A DNA stretch of 64,000 bases from Wolbachia endosymbiont of Armadillidium arcangelii (GTDB taxonomy: Bacteria; Pseudomonadota; Alphaproteobacteria; Rickettsiales; Anaplasmataceae), in assembly GCF_040207875.1 (NCBI RefSeq), contig NZ_CP157942.1, positions 1,240,001-1,304,000 of the forward strand, written 5' to 3'. The position numbers were made by a program, and so were the translations under genes. Shown piece after piece: positions 9,040-18,261 of this stretch (positions are counted from its first letter, which is position 1; each line of letters opens with the position of its first letter). The notes beneath the pieces were generated by a model. The model was not told the origin of the DNA, did not search any database, and worked only from the letters and a program-made list of their open reading frames with translations.

Positions 9040-9594
9040 CTAATATTTATTGTCGAGTGTGATTTTAGGCATTTCTGCTAAAGCGCAACTTTTAAATCGC
9101 CAAAATTTCTCTTGGCCTTTACTAATTCCGATTCTTGGAGTGCACACATAATCCGGTTTGAGGTGAGATTCATAAACACAAAATTCGTGGCTTATAGTAA
9201 GGTCTTGTTTATTATGTTCTTTTGTAATGTTTAATCTTTTGCACAGTATGCCTGGCCCGCCTAAGTTTGCTTCAAGCGGTTCAATGATCTTTAATCCTCG
9301 TATTAACACTGCTGCTGGGAATCCTTCTGCTTCTGTTACAATATTTAGACAATAATACATTCCATATATAAAATATACGTACGAAAACCCCGGAGTACCA
9401 AACATTACTGAGGTTCGATTAGTATAGCCTCTTGCTGCGTGACAAGCTGGATCATCCATTCCTATATACGCTTCAACTTCAGTTATTATTCCGCTAAAAT
9501 TAAAGAATTTTAGCGTTTTTCCCAGCAGCTCCCCAGCTAAGGTTAAAGTTGGCCGGTCGTAGAAATTTCTCGGTAGTATCATGTTGTTCATCAT
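9040..9594 (-). CDS. mpg: DNA-3-methyladenine glycosylase (AAG/MPG family)
   Basis: This 184-residue protein removes alkylated purines such as 3-methyladenine from DNA as the first step of base excision repair in the cytoplasm. Family motifs are clear: GIITEVEAYIGMDDPACHA with the catalytic Glu, RTSVMFGTPGFSYVYFIYGM, and LGGPGILCKRLNI. The length fits the AAG family (about 180-200 residues). It stands alone, with mobile debris upstream and a broken hypothetical gene on its other side. The frame is intact despite these neighbours. Confidence 0.93.
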   Translation of the reverse strand: MMNNMILPRNFYDRPTLTLAGELLGKTLKFFNFSGIITEVEAYIGMDDPACHAARGYTNRTSVMFGTPGFSYVYFIYGMYYCLNIVTEAEGFPAAVLIRGLKIIEPLEANLGGPGILCKRLNITKEHNKQDLTISHEFCVYESHLKPDYVCTPRIGISKGQEKFWRFKSCALAEMPKITLDNKY

Positions 9595-9655
9595 AGAAGT
9601 ATAAGTTGCTTACATTTGCAAACAACTTATACTATTTTTGCTTTTTCTTATTTAT

Positions 9656-10659
9656 TTAGTCAAAAATACATCTCTGAGAAGTAGAAGTTGGTGTTGTTGT
9701 CACATCTTCCATACCTGTTGTAGGCTGTTGTAAAACTTTGACTGATTCAGAGCTTCTTTGTTGCAGCTGCGATGCTAACGCTTCATATAAAGATTTTGGC
9801 TCACGTTTCTTACCTATTTTGACTTCTTTATTTGCGCGCAACTGCTCCGCAGTAACACCGTTGCCTTCAAGGAGAGTTACACCGTTCTCACCGTCAATGT
9901 TAACTTTAATTTTGCATTCTTTCCCATCAACATACCACTTTAAAGTCATTTCATATAACCCACTAATTATTTCATAAACTCTTTCCTCATCATCATTAAT
10001 ATAGCAACATGCCCCTCTCTTTTTTTCTTGATTAGGATGACAAAATGTAATTGTTCTTACATCATACTTTTCACATATACTACCGCTTAGAAGTTTAGCT
10101 ATATCTACTCCTTCTTTATTGACCTGTAGCACAACTCTCACGGTAGGGTAAACAATATTATCTTCCCTTTTGCCTCCTTTTATCATTATGGACCCTATGG
10201 TATGATTTTTCATACCTTCAGATATCTCTGCCTTAATTTGGTCAGCAATTTTGCCTACAATCTCTTTACAATGATAGTGAAATTCTCCTTTCTTCGGAGA
10301 AAAAGGTTCTTTGTTTGTAGTATTAATGGAAGGATCATTCTGTAACTCAAAGAATTCATCCCATTCTTCATCGCTGTCTAATTTGATATATCTACGCTCG
10401 TTCTTGCCTGATGTTGATTTAGACGCACTCTGAGTACTAGACGATCCTTCTGTTAAAGTTGTAACAGAGCTATTGCTTTTACCCTTTAGAAGAATAAGAT
10501 GCTCTTCTTGCTTTTTTCCTTACTCAACTTTAAAGCTATATCACCAAAGGAAGGTTCTTTTACTGTATGCGTGTGAGGATTTTTAACTCTATTCTCACTA
10601 TAGGGTACTAAAATAGTTCCCAAAAGCTTTTTAAATAAGCTAAATCTAATATATATCAC
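9656..10659 (-). pseudogene. Hypothetical gene broken by a single frameshift
   Basis: On the minus strand an open frame runs from about 10519 to 9656 without an early ATG. A second frame from about 10659 to 10470 supplies an N-terminus (RFSLFKKLLGTILVPYSENR) with AGAGG upstream, but with no ATG at the expected place. The two join around the A-run near 10515, consistent with a one-base slip. The restored product would be about 330 residues with a Ser/Thr-rich segment and a charged C-terminal half ending in a Thr/Ser-rich tail. I do not recognise it. The 185-residue part from an ATG at 10213 could still be made. Confidence 0.6.
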
Positions 10660-10756
10660 CTCTTACCATTAACTAAATATCAGTATGCAGACTTTGTCAT
10701 AATTAATCAATAACTAATTTACCCTAAATTAAAATGAGCTGCTAAAAAGGTATAAA

Positions 10757-10785
10757 TTGAGATTAGGTAAAGCTTTTGGTATAAT
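10757..10785 (+). promoter_or_regulatory. Sigma-70-type promoter of mraY
   Basis: TTGAGA (10757-10762) and TATAAT (10780-10785) are separated by 17 bases. Transcription should begin near 10792, only about five bases before the TTG start of mraY or 17 before an in-frame GTG at 10809. It is the best promoter match I noticed in the window. Confidence 0.65.
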
Positions 10786-10796
10786 ATCTAGTCAAT

Positions 10797-11789
10797 TTGG
10801 ATAGGCAGGTGATCTTAGCTACAAAGACGTTTTTTACCTCATTTATTTTTGGGCTCATTCTTTTTCCTTATTTTATAAAACTTCTAAAAAAGATAAGTAA
10901 AGATGGACAACCAATCAGATCATGTGGACCAGAAAGCCATTTAATAACAAAAAAGAATATACCACCTATGGGTGGAATAATAATACTCACTTCTGCTTTA
11001 TTACCAATCCTGCTTTGGAATCAATTAACACCAGAAGTTTTATTACTGATATTTATAACTCTATTTTTTGCTCTACTTGGATTTATTGATGACTATTTAA
11101 AATTGAAGACGAATCACCACAGAGGTTTAAGTGCAAAAACCAAAATACTCATTCAGTTTGTCATCGTTCTGGTTGTTATGTCTATACTTAAACTACAATC
11201 TGCTGAAGATTTTACAAAAACTTCCCTATTTAAAGAAGTAATAATCGACTTTGGCTATCTATATGTTCCGTTTGCTGCATTTGTAATTGTCGGCTCTTCT
11301 AATGCCGCAAATCTCACAGATGGCCTAGATGGCCTTGCTGCAACTCAAGTCATCACTTCCTTTGCTTTTTTGGGGCTAATTGCATACATAACTCAAGCAG
11401 ATGTAAATATTACTTTATTCTGCATCGCATTTATAGGAGCCATTTTAGGTTTCTTGTGGTTTAACACACATCCAGCAAAAATATTTATGGGTGATGTTGG
11501 AAGCCTATCAATCGGTGCAGCTTTAGGGTTAACTAGTGTCCTAATTAAAAAAGAAATGCTTTTTGCTATTATTGGAATAATCTTTGTAATAGAGACTCTC
11601 TCTGTGATTATTCAGATATCATATTTTAAATATACAAAGTTTAAATATGGAGAAGGAAAAAGAGTTTTCCTTATGACACCAATACATCATCACTTTGAAA
11701 AGAAAGGGTGGTCAGAAAATACAATAATTATAAAATTTTGGATAATTTCTATTGTTTGTTCGATTTTTGCTTTAGCTTTCTTATTATAG
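10797..11789 (+). CDS. mraY: Phospho-N-acetylmuramoyl-pentapeptide transferase
   Basis: MraY transfers phospho-MurNAc-pentapeptide from UDP to undecaprenyl phosphate, making lipid I in the inner membrane. The 330 residues show about ten membrane segments. Conserved cytoplasmic loops include GFIDDYLKLKTNHHRGLSAK with the paired Asp, NAANLTDGLDGLA, FMGDVGSLSIGAALG and the PIHHHFEKKGW motif. The start is non-ATG: TTG at 10797 or GTG at 10809, and the latter would shorten the protein by four residues. Wolbachia makes lipid II despite lacking a full cell wall, which fits its retention. rnhB follows after five bases and is probably cotranscribed. Confidence 0.95.
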   Translation: MDRQVILATKTFFTSFIFGLILFPYFIKLLKKISKDGQPIRSCGPESHLITKKNIPPMGGIIILTSALLPILLWNQLTPEVLLLIFITLFFALLGFIDDYLKLKTNHHRGLSAKTKILIQFVIVLVVMSILKLQSAEDFTKTSLFKEVIIDFGYLYVPFAAFVIVGSSNAANLTDGLDGLAATQVITSFAFLGLIAYITQADVNITLFCIAFIGAILGFLWFNTHPAKIFMGDVGSLSIGAALGLTSVLIKKEMLFAIIGIIFVIETLSVIIQISYFKYTKFKYGEGKRVFLMTPIHHHFEKKGWSENTIIIKFWIISIVCSIFALAFLL

Positions 11790-11794
11790 GAATT

Positions 11795-12391
11795 ATGAAA
11801 TATCCAGATTTTACATTAGAAAATACATTATCAGGCATTATAGCAGGAGTAGATGAAGTTGGAAGAGGTCCGCTTGCTGGTCCAGTGGTATCTGCAGCTG
11901 TAGTGTTTATCGATAGAAATACAATTATTGATGGAATCAACGACTCGAAAAAATTGACTCCTAAGTGTAGGCAAGTCCTATATGAAAAAATAACATCTGT
12001 TGCAAAATTTGGTATAGGAATGGCAAGCGTAGAAGAAATAAACTCATACAATATCTTGCAAGCAACAAAGCTTTCAATGAAACGTGCACTGGTGAATTTG
12101 GATCTAGAATTAGATTATGTGCTAGTTGATGGTAATCAACCACCTGAAGTGAAATGGCAAGTAAAATCTATAGTGAATGGTGATAGTTTGAGTATATCAA
12201 TTGCCGCTTCTTCAATCATTGCAAAAGTTACAAGAGATCGGCTTATGGAAGAGTTGCACAATAAACATCCCAAATATAACTGGTATAAAAATAAAGGATA
12301 TGGAACAAAAGAGCACCTTAATGCTATTAGTCTTTATGGAATTACGAAACACCATAGAAAAAATTTTGCACCCATATCTCGGGCATTTTAA
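11795..12391 (+). CDS. rnhB: Ribonuclease HII
   Basis: RNase HII cleaves the RNA strand of RNA-DNA hybrids and starts removal of misincorporated ribonucleotides. I chose the ATG at 11795, five bases after the mraY stop, over an upstream ATG inside mraY. This gives 198 residues, normal for the family. Catalytic acidic residues are visible in GVDEVGRGPLAGP (Asp-Glu), LDYVLVDGN (Asp) and AKVTRDRLM (Asp). The C-terminal KHHRKNFAPI is also typical. The gene ends one base before the convergent virB9 gene. Confidence 0.95.
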   Translation: MKYPDFTLENTLSGIIAGVDEVGRGPLAGPVVSAAVVFIDRNTIIDGINDSKKLTPKCRQVLYEKITSVAKFGIGMASVEEINSYNILQATKLSMKRALVNLDLELDYVLVDGNQPPEVKWQVKSIVNGDSLSISIAASSIIAKVTRDRLMEELHNKHPKYNWYKNKGYGTKEHLNAISLYGITKHHRKNFAPISRAF

Positions 12392-13177
12392 TCATTTACC
12401 TTTTTTGAAAGGCATGCTTTCATTAAATAGGCAAACTGTACTTGATCCATTCCTTAAGGTAAATACTGAACTTACTCTTTCGATTATCAGATAGTCATCA
12501 ACTGTACGGAAATTGATCAAAGACTCATACCCTGCAGAATCAACCATAAAAACTGCCGGGAGATCAGAGTTTATTTTATTAAATTGTAGATATGTAAATT
12601 TTCCGTCATCAAAAACCTTGATTGGTGTTATTGACTGACTGCCTTTAACATGCGAGATTGAATAGTTAAAATTTAAGCCCTTCTTTATAACTTCAATATC
12701 ATTTATATCAGGAATAATGGTATGACTAGCTTGCTCTAGAATATTACCGTTACTCGTTGAATAAATCTCATCACTGTTGAATAGTGGATAAAGAAACCTT
12801 ACTTCATATGCTAATCTTGGATCATCTAATCCAGTTGCTTCCTCAGCGTGAAACTCAAAGTAATAAACTCTTTTATTGGTAATTATAGTTGCATTAGTAT
12901 CGGCAATATCGTCTATAGGCTTAATAAATAATCTATTACCTTGAGGAAGGAGTTGCCAACCGGTTGCATCACCCATTGAAAGATTTTGTATTACTTCCCC
13001 TGGTTCAAACAATATACTGGATTGATAACCATAAAAACCCGTATACTTATGTACAGCTTGTGGATTATAATTCATTACCTTTATGTGATTATCACCGGCT
13101 ATTGAGCGTGGCTCCTGTTTTGCAAGTGCATCACCACCACAAAAGAACAACAGTACGGCAAACAGCAAACCAATCAT
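12392..13177 (-). CDS. virB9: VirB9/CagX-like type IV secretion component
   Basis: VirB9 proteins form the periplasmic and outer-membrane core complex of type IV secretion systems. The 261 residues start with a signal peptide (MIGLLFAVLLFFCGGDALAK). An N-terminal VirB9 domain follows (FEPGEVIQNLSMGDATGWQL, NRLFIKP, ATIITNKRVYYFEF) and then a C-terminal domain with SITPIKVFDDGKFTYLQF and FRTVDDYLIIERV. It stands alone, with none of virB8, virB10, virB11 or virD4 in the window, so it is likely a paralogue outside the main vir operons. Lone VirB9 copies are known in Rickettsiales. It could exchange with the main subunit. Confidence 0.88.
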   Translation of the reverse strand: MIGLLFAVLLFFCGGDALAKQEPRSIAGDNHIKVMNYNPQAVHKYTGFYGYQSSILFEPGEVIQNLSMGDATGWQLLPQGNRLFIKPIDDIADTNATIITNKRVYYFEFHAEEATGLDDPRLAYEVRFLYPLFNSDEIYSTSNGNILEQASHTIIPDINDIEVIKKGLNFNYSISHVKGSQSITPIKVFDDGKFTYLQFNKINSDLPAVFMVDSAGYESLINFRTVDDYLIIERVSSVFTLRNGSSTVCLFNESMPFKKGK

Positions 13178-13364
13178 AATATCAAAATAAATTAATCTTC
13201 ATTTTACCATTGATAGACATGTACTGCAACCATTAAGCTATACTATAAAGCCCAATTATAGGTTAGTAAGGGGTAAAAAAAGCAAGAAATCAGGCAGACG
13301 CTTTGAATACTTTAGAACTACAGGAGGCTTCAACTGAACGGATAAACTTGGAATTCTGCCATTT

Positions 13365-13820
13365 TCACTTCGTAAACATACCAATAATTTTATCCATTAT
13401 TCCTCCCATATTTGCTTCAGCTTGAGTATGCACTATCTTACCACCGTGTGAAATTAATTTGGGATCTGCGCCAGGTGTTATATTAACAAACTTACTGCCA
13501 ACAACTCCACTGCTAGTGATTAGAGCTGAGCTATCAACTGGCAATTTTATATCTCTGCTTATGCACATATCGATTCGCGCTATGTAGGTAGCTTTATCAA
13601 GTGATACACCAGTTATGCTTCCAACACCTACGCCGGAAATTTTAACGCTATCGCCGACTCCTACACCGTTAGCATCAGTAAAAAGGCCATGTATTTTATA
13701 GCAATCCTTATAATTTTTCTTTATGTAAGATAGCTTGTCAATGGCAAAGAAGATAAGAAAAATAGTGAAAATTAATACAAATGACCCAGCAGTTATTTCA
13801 AGTATATTTGACCTTTGCAT
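13365..13820 (-). CDS. mlaD: MlaD-like MCE-domain lipid transport protein
   Basis: This 151-residue protein has an N-terminal membrane anchor (residues 9-29, ITAGSFVLIFTIFLIFFAID) followed by one MCE domain (IHGLFTDANGVGVGDSVKIS through SGVVGSKFVNITPGAD). MlaD forms a hexameric periplasmic ring with the MlaFEB ABC transporter and moves phospholipids between membranes. The partners mlaE and mlaF are not nearby. It starts two bases downstream of the NDUFA12-like gene and so is probably cotranscribed with it, an arrangement typical of alphaproteobacteria. Confidence 0.9.
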   Translation of the reverse strand: MQRSNILEITAGSFVLIFTIFLIFFAIDKLSYIKKNYKDCYKIHGLFTDANGVGVGDSVKISGVGVGSITGVSLDKATYIARIDMCISRDIKLPVDSSALITSSGVVGSKFVNITPGADPKLISHGGKIVHTQAEANMGGIMDKIIGMFTK

Positions 13821-13822
13821 CT

Positions 13823-14128
13823 TCAGTTATTAGGATTCCAGCTTTCATAGTAGTTTTTCACCTTTTGGTTTGGGTAGTATGCATCTTTTGTACCCGTTAA
13901 ATTAGGAATTTTTCTCTTTTTATTGTTAACTGGTACTGCATTATCGGTATAATGCAGCCATATATGCCATTCTGGAGAAATTGTTGTTGGCTCAGAAATA
14001 TTTCCGTATGTCACCCATCTTTTTCCTTTACTTGATTCATAGTAAGAATTTCCGTTTTCGCCCCCCCCTATAAGTTTACCTTTTCTTCGTAATAGGTTTG
14101 TTACTGCATTATAAATTTTAGATAACAT
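13823..14128 (-). CDS. NDUFA12-family complex I accessory subunit
   Basis: The 101 residues match the NDUFA12 (B17.2) family: WVTYGNISEPTTISPEWHIW in the middle, then a C-terminal YYESWNP. In alphaproteobacteria and mitochondria this small soluble subunit binds the matrix or cytoplasmic arm of NADH:ubiquinone oxidoreductase. The catalytic nuo genes are elsewhere in the window (25.7, 28.8 and 34-40 kb). mlaD follows two bases after its stop. There is no membrane segment. The length is slightly below the family's usual 120-145 residues. Confidence 0.9.
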   Translation of the reverse strand: MLSKIYNAVTNLLRRKGKLIGGGENGNSYYESSKGKRWVTYGNISEPTTISPEWHIWLHYTDNAVPVNNKKRKIPNLTGTKDAYYPNQKVKNYYESWNPNN

Positions 14129-14192
14129 AAAGGTATTAAAATAAAAAGTATTATATATACTAATACTTTAACGATGTATTAACAATAGTTTA

Positions 14193-15641
14193 ATGCAATT
14201 ACCAATTCTACAAGTGATTATACCAATAATTGCGTCAATGTTTTGCTTTCTTGCCAAGAGGCACAAGATATCTTGGTTTATTTCTTTTACCGCAACAACA
14301 GCTACTTTTTTGATCTCATTGATGCTGCTCATAAAAACATACAATGGTGAAATTATAACTTATTACCTTGGAGATTGGGCTCCTCCGTATGGAATAGAGT
14401 TAAGAATCGACGTATTAAACTCCTTGATTCTAACTTTGGTGAATTTTATAGCATTAATTAGTGTGCTTTATAGCTTTCATATTAATGAAAAAGAGATTAG
14501 CGAAAACAAAATCACTGGTTTTTATTCTCTATTTTTACTGTGCTTAAGTGGACTACTTGGGATTTTAGTAACAAATGATATATTCAACCTTTATGTCTTT
14601 TTAGAAATTTCATCTCTTTCTTCCTATGTCCTAGTTTCAATGGGAAGGGATAAGAAAGCCCTAGTTGCAGCATTTGAATATCTAATTAGTGGTACTGTGG
14701 GAGCAACATTTTACTTATTTGGCATCGGACTTTTGTACTCTATGACGGGAACGCTCAACATGTCAGACATGGCTGAAAGGATAGTGCCATTATACGATAA
14801 TAACATCATAAGACTTGGTACATTGTTCATTTTTGTTGGTCTCTCGATCAAGATGGCACTGTTTCCACTCAGTAAATGGCTAGTTAATGCGTATAGTGAA
14901 GCACCAAGCTTCATTAGCGTATTCTTTTCAGGCACAGTGACAAAAGTGATGATATATGTTTTTATCAGAATCTTTTATACTGTTTTCCAGCAAAATTTTT
15001 TCTTACCACTGCATAATGTGATAATTATCCTCGCACTTTGCGCTATTGTATTTGGATCAATATCTGCAATAACCGAAAAAGATATAAAAAGACTGTTTGC
15101 TCACTCCAGTATCAGTCAGATTGGCTATATAATTTTAATGCTGGGTTTAAATTCAAAAGCAGGTTTATTTGCAGCAATTCTTCACATAGTAAATCACAGC
15201 ATGATAAAAACGTCTTTATTTATGACTGCAGGGTGTATTTCTTATAAATTTGGTATGACAAAGATAGAAAATTTGTCAGGACTAAAAAAGTCAATGCCTT
15301 ATACAACACTTGCATTTACTCTACTTAGTTTGGCATTAATCGGTGTACCTTTGACAAATGGCTTTGTAAGTAAGTGGTATATGATGAAAGCAATTATCGA
15401 ATCTCATGCATGGACTTCCCTTACAGTTTTTGCTGCTGGCTCTTTTCTTGCACTAATATATATGTGGAGAATGGTAGAGAAAATATATTTTGAAAACAGT
15501 ACAGAATCAAACGTTGGAGTGACACTTAACGAGGTGCCATTCCTTATGCTCTTTTGCCCATTGTTTATGGCAACTTTAACGGTAATAACTGGGATATATA
15601 GCAATCTAATTCGATTAGTGATTGATAAATTTGCTTTTTGA
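14193..15641 (+). CDS. mrpD: MrpD-like Na+/H+ antiporter subunit D
   Basis: The 482-residue polytopic protein belongs to the NuoM/NuoN/MrpD family (Proton_antipo_M). Conserved membrane Glu and Lys residues are visible in NLYVFLEISSLSSYVLV and KMALFPLSKWLVNAYSEAPS, and a later helix has KRLFAHSSISQIGYIILMLG. The start region resembles MrpD more than NuoN. Mrp complexes exchange monovalent cations for protons. Only this subunit is present here, and rodA follows after 45 bases. Distinguishing it from a free-standing complex I-like subunit would need phylogeny. Confidence 0.85.
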   Translation: MQLPILQVIIPIIASMFCFLAKRHKISWFISFTATTATFLISLMLLIKTYNGEIITYYLGDWAPPYGIELRIDVLNSLILTLVNFIALISVLYSFHINEKEISENKITGFYSLFLLCLSGLLGILVTNDIFNLYVFLEISSLSSYVLVSMGRDKKALVAAFEYLISGTVGATFYLFGIGLLYSMTGTLNMSDMAERIVPLYDNNIIRLGTLFIFVGLSIKMALFPLSKWLVNAYSEAPSFISVFFSGTVTKVMIYVFIRIFYTVFQQNFFLPLHNVIIILALCAIVFGSISAITEKDIKRLFAHSSISQIGYIILMLGLNSKAGLFAAILHIVNHSMIKTSLFMTAGCISYKFGMTKIENLSGLKKSMPYTTLAFTLLSLALIGVPLTNGFVSKWYMMKAIIESHAWTSLTVFAAGSFLALIYMWRMVEKIYFENSTESNVGVTLNEVPFLMLFCPLFMATLTVITGIYSNLIRLVIDKFAF

Positions 15642-15686
15642 TTTTCTTATGTTTTATTATACCTCAAAGTCTGTAAAGTTTTCGCT

Positions 15687-16790
15687 GTGGATAAGCTAAA
15701 GAAGATTCACTTATTACTAGTCATTAACGTAATAGCTCTGTTTTGCGTTGGCATTGTTGTTCAATATTCTTCTGCTGGAGGAAAGTGGGCTCCATTTGCA
15801 ATTCATCAATTGGTCATATTCTCTTTCTTCTTTTTACTTGCTATAGCTATGTCATTTATAGAACTAGATTTTTATTTGAAACACGCTTATTTTTTTTATA
15901 TAGCAGCAGTAATTGCGCTGTTAGCAGTAAATTTTTTTGGTTCGCACATAATGGGTGCTACAAGGTGGATAAGAATTGGTTCAATTAGCTTGCAACCATC
16001 AGAATTTGCAAAAGTAGGCTTAATACTTGCACTTGCTTGTTATTTTAATAAACAAAGTGTGTATAAAATGATGAAATTTCAAAGCTTATTTAAGCCGCTT
16101 ATAATTATTTTCTTACCTGTATTTCTGGTATTGAAGCAACCTAATTTAGGCACAGCTGTGATAATGTTTTTTATAGGAGCATCAATTATATTCACAGCAA
16201 TAATGGAAAGATCTCATTTAATAATTTTTGGAACACTTGGCATTTTCGCAATACCAGCTATTTGGCCTTTTTTGCGCCCTTATCATAAGCAAAGGATATT
16301 ATCGTTTTTGGATTCATCAGTGGATCCACTTGGAATAGGTTATAATGCACAGCAATCTCAAATAACTATTGGTTCAGGAGGTTTGTTTGGTAAGGGCTTT
16401 GTTAACGGAAGTCAAACTCAACTTGGATTTTTGCCAGAAAAGCGTACAGATTTTGCTTTTGCAGTGCTGAGCGAAGAATGGGGTTTTTTAGGCAGCATGA
16501 CTTTGATTTTACTCTATACCACATTGCTCGCTATAATATTCTCTATCGCTTACAGGTCAAAAAATTATTTTTCTAAGTTAACATCTATCGGGATTTTTGC
16601 CTTTTTTGGTGCTCATTTCTTTATAAACATTGGAATGACAATAGGCCTATTACCTATAATAGGTGACCCACTTCCATTTCTATCCTATGGCGGAAGCACA
16701 ACTGCTGCGAGCTTAATATGTATAGGACTGCTACTTAGTTCCGTATCATCTACAAAGGACTTAAAGCTAAGTTTCCGATTTCACCCATAG
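15687..16790 (+). CDS. rodA: SEDS peptidoglycan polymerase RodA
   Basis: RodA polymerises glycan strands from lipid II during cell elongation with a class B penicillin-binding protein. The 367 residues form about ten membrane helices. SEDS motifs include SLQPSEFAKVGLILALACYF, PEKRTDFAFAVLSEEWGFLG with its catalytic-loop Asp, and IGDPLPFLSYGGST near the C-terminus. The start is GTG at 15687. The overall pattern and the length fit RodA/MrdB better than FtsW. It is convergent with iscS. Together with mraY it marks retention of lipid II metabolism. Confidence 0.92.
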   Translation: MDKLKKIHLLLVINVIALFCVGIVVQYSSAGGKWAPFAIHQLVIFSFFFLLAIAMSFIELDFYLKHAYFFYIAAVIALLAVNFFGSHIMGATRWIRIGSISLQPSEFAKVGLILALACYFNKQSVYKMMKFQSLFKPLIIIFLPVFLVLKQPNLGTAVIMFFIGASIIFTAIMERSHLIIFGTLGIFAIPAIWPFLRPYHKQRILSFLDSSVDPLGIGYNAQQSQITIGSGGLFGKGFVNGSQTQLGFLPEKRTDFAFAVLSEEWGFLGSMTLILLYTTLLAIIFSIAYRSKNYFSKLTSIGIFAFFGAHFFINIGMTIGLLPIIGDPLPFLSYGGSTTAASLICIGLLLSSVSSTKDLKLSFRFHP

Positions 16791-16838
16791 AAAGAGCTTA
16801 GACAACCATCACTCTGCTAATGGTTAACGTCTTATTCT

Positions 16839-18086
16839 TCAATGAGAATCCCATTTTACGGTGCTTAAATCTATTCCCTCTTGTACCATTTCCAAAAGTG
16901 GGCTCATCTCTCTTAGCCGTCCAACATTTTTAGTAACAAGATCTGCTGCATATAGAACTTCATCTTTAGTTGTAAATCGGCCAAGGCCAAATCTAATTGA
17001 TGAATGCTCAAGATCGTGGCCATTGTTTAGTGATCTTATGACATAAGAAGGCTCAAGGGATGCAGATGTGCATGCAGAACCAGAGCTTACTGCTAAATCC
17101 TTGATTGCCATGATAAGAGACTCACCCTCAACATAAGGAAAACTTAAGTTAAGGTTACCTGGAATCCTATTTTCGTAGTCACCATTTAAAACAACATCAG
17201 GAAATGCTTCTTTTATTTTGTTGTACAAAATATCTCTCAGTTCTTCTAATTTGCTTGCTTCTGTTTCCATTTCTTCTTTAGCGATACGTGCCGCTTCACC
17301 AAAACCAACTGCGAGGGGAGTTGGAACTGTACCAGAGCGCATGCCTCTCTCCTGTCCACCACCACTAATTAGTGGTGTCAATCTAACTCGAGGATTTTTT
17401 CTACGAACATATAATGCACCTATTCCCATAGGTCCATAAATTTTATGGCTAGAAAGGCTCATAAGATCAATGTTCATTTCATTTACGTCTATTGGAACTT
17501 TTCCAAAGCTTTGAGCAGCGTCTGTATGAAAAAATATATTATATTTTCTACATATTGCACCAATCTCTTTGACAGGTTGCATTACTCCGATTTCATTATT
17601 CACCATCATCACTGAAATCAGAATTGTTTTATCAGTGATTGCCTCCTCAAGTTTCAACAAATCTATAATTCCGTTTTGCTTAACGGGCAAATATGTAGCT
17701 TTAAAGCCTTCATTTTCCAGATGCCGACAAGAATCCAAAACACACTTATGCTCTGTGCAAACAGTTATTATATGATCTCCCTTATTTTTATAAAAGTGAG
17801 CAATGCCTTTGATTGCCATGTTATTTGATTCGGTTGCACCCGAGGTAAAGACAATTTCTTTGCTTTCTGCGTTCACCAAGTCAGCAATGTGTTTCCTTGC
17901 TTTTTCTACTGCTTCCTCAGCTGTCCAACCAAATGAATGGCTACGAGAGTGTGCATTACTGAACTCACCAAAGTAAGGTATCATCACCTCTAAAACGCGG
18001 GGATCCACTTTAGTAGTAGATTGATAATCAAGAAATATTGGTAATTTTATTTTAGCATCATGTATTTTTTTACTTTCAACATTCAT
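16839..18086 (-). CDS. iscS: Cysteine desulfurase IscS
   Basis: IscS is a PLP enzyme that takes sulfur from cysteine for iron-sulfur clusters and tRNA thiolation. I chose the ATG at 18086 ([10 protein letters not shown]), which gives 415 residues; a longer frame from 18128 adds 14 unlikely residues. Motifs are [32 protein letters not shown], the PLP-lysine site [10 protein letters not shown] and the active-site cysteine in [15 protein letters not shown]. No iscU, iscA or iscR lies next to it within the window, so the gene is separated from its usual operon partners here. Confidence 0.95.
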   Translation of the reverse strand: MNVESKKIHDAKIKLPIFLDYQSTTKVDPRVLEVMIPYFGEFSNAHSRSHSFGWTAEEAVEKARKHIADLVNAESKEIVFTSGATESNNMAIKGIAHFYKNKGDHIITVCTEHKCVLDSCRHLENEGFKATYLPVKQNGIIDLLKLEEAITDKTILISVMMVNNEIGVMQPVKEIGAICRKYNIFFHTDAAQSFGKVPIDVNEMNIDLMSLSSHKIYGPMGIGALYVRRKNPRVRLTPLISGGGQERGMRSGTVPTPLAVGFGEAARIAKEEMETEASKLEELRDILYNKIKEAFPDVVLNGDYENRIPGNLNLSFPYVEGESLIMAIKDLAVSSGSACTSASLEPSYVIRSLNNGHDLEHSSIRFGLGRFTTKDEVLYAADLVTKNVGRLREMSPLLEMVQEGIDLSTVKWDSH

Positions 18087-18261
18087 AAAGCTACCACAGA
18101 GACAAAATTTACAACTATTTAATAGCACTAAAGCTTAATTTTTTCAAGATATAATCTTGCCTAAACGAAAGTTGTCAGCGCTCTCTCCTATGTTATTCCA
18201 GTGCCCCTGTAAAATGTCATTCCCTATGATCAGTGTTTGACACTGGTAGGTCGAATACGCG

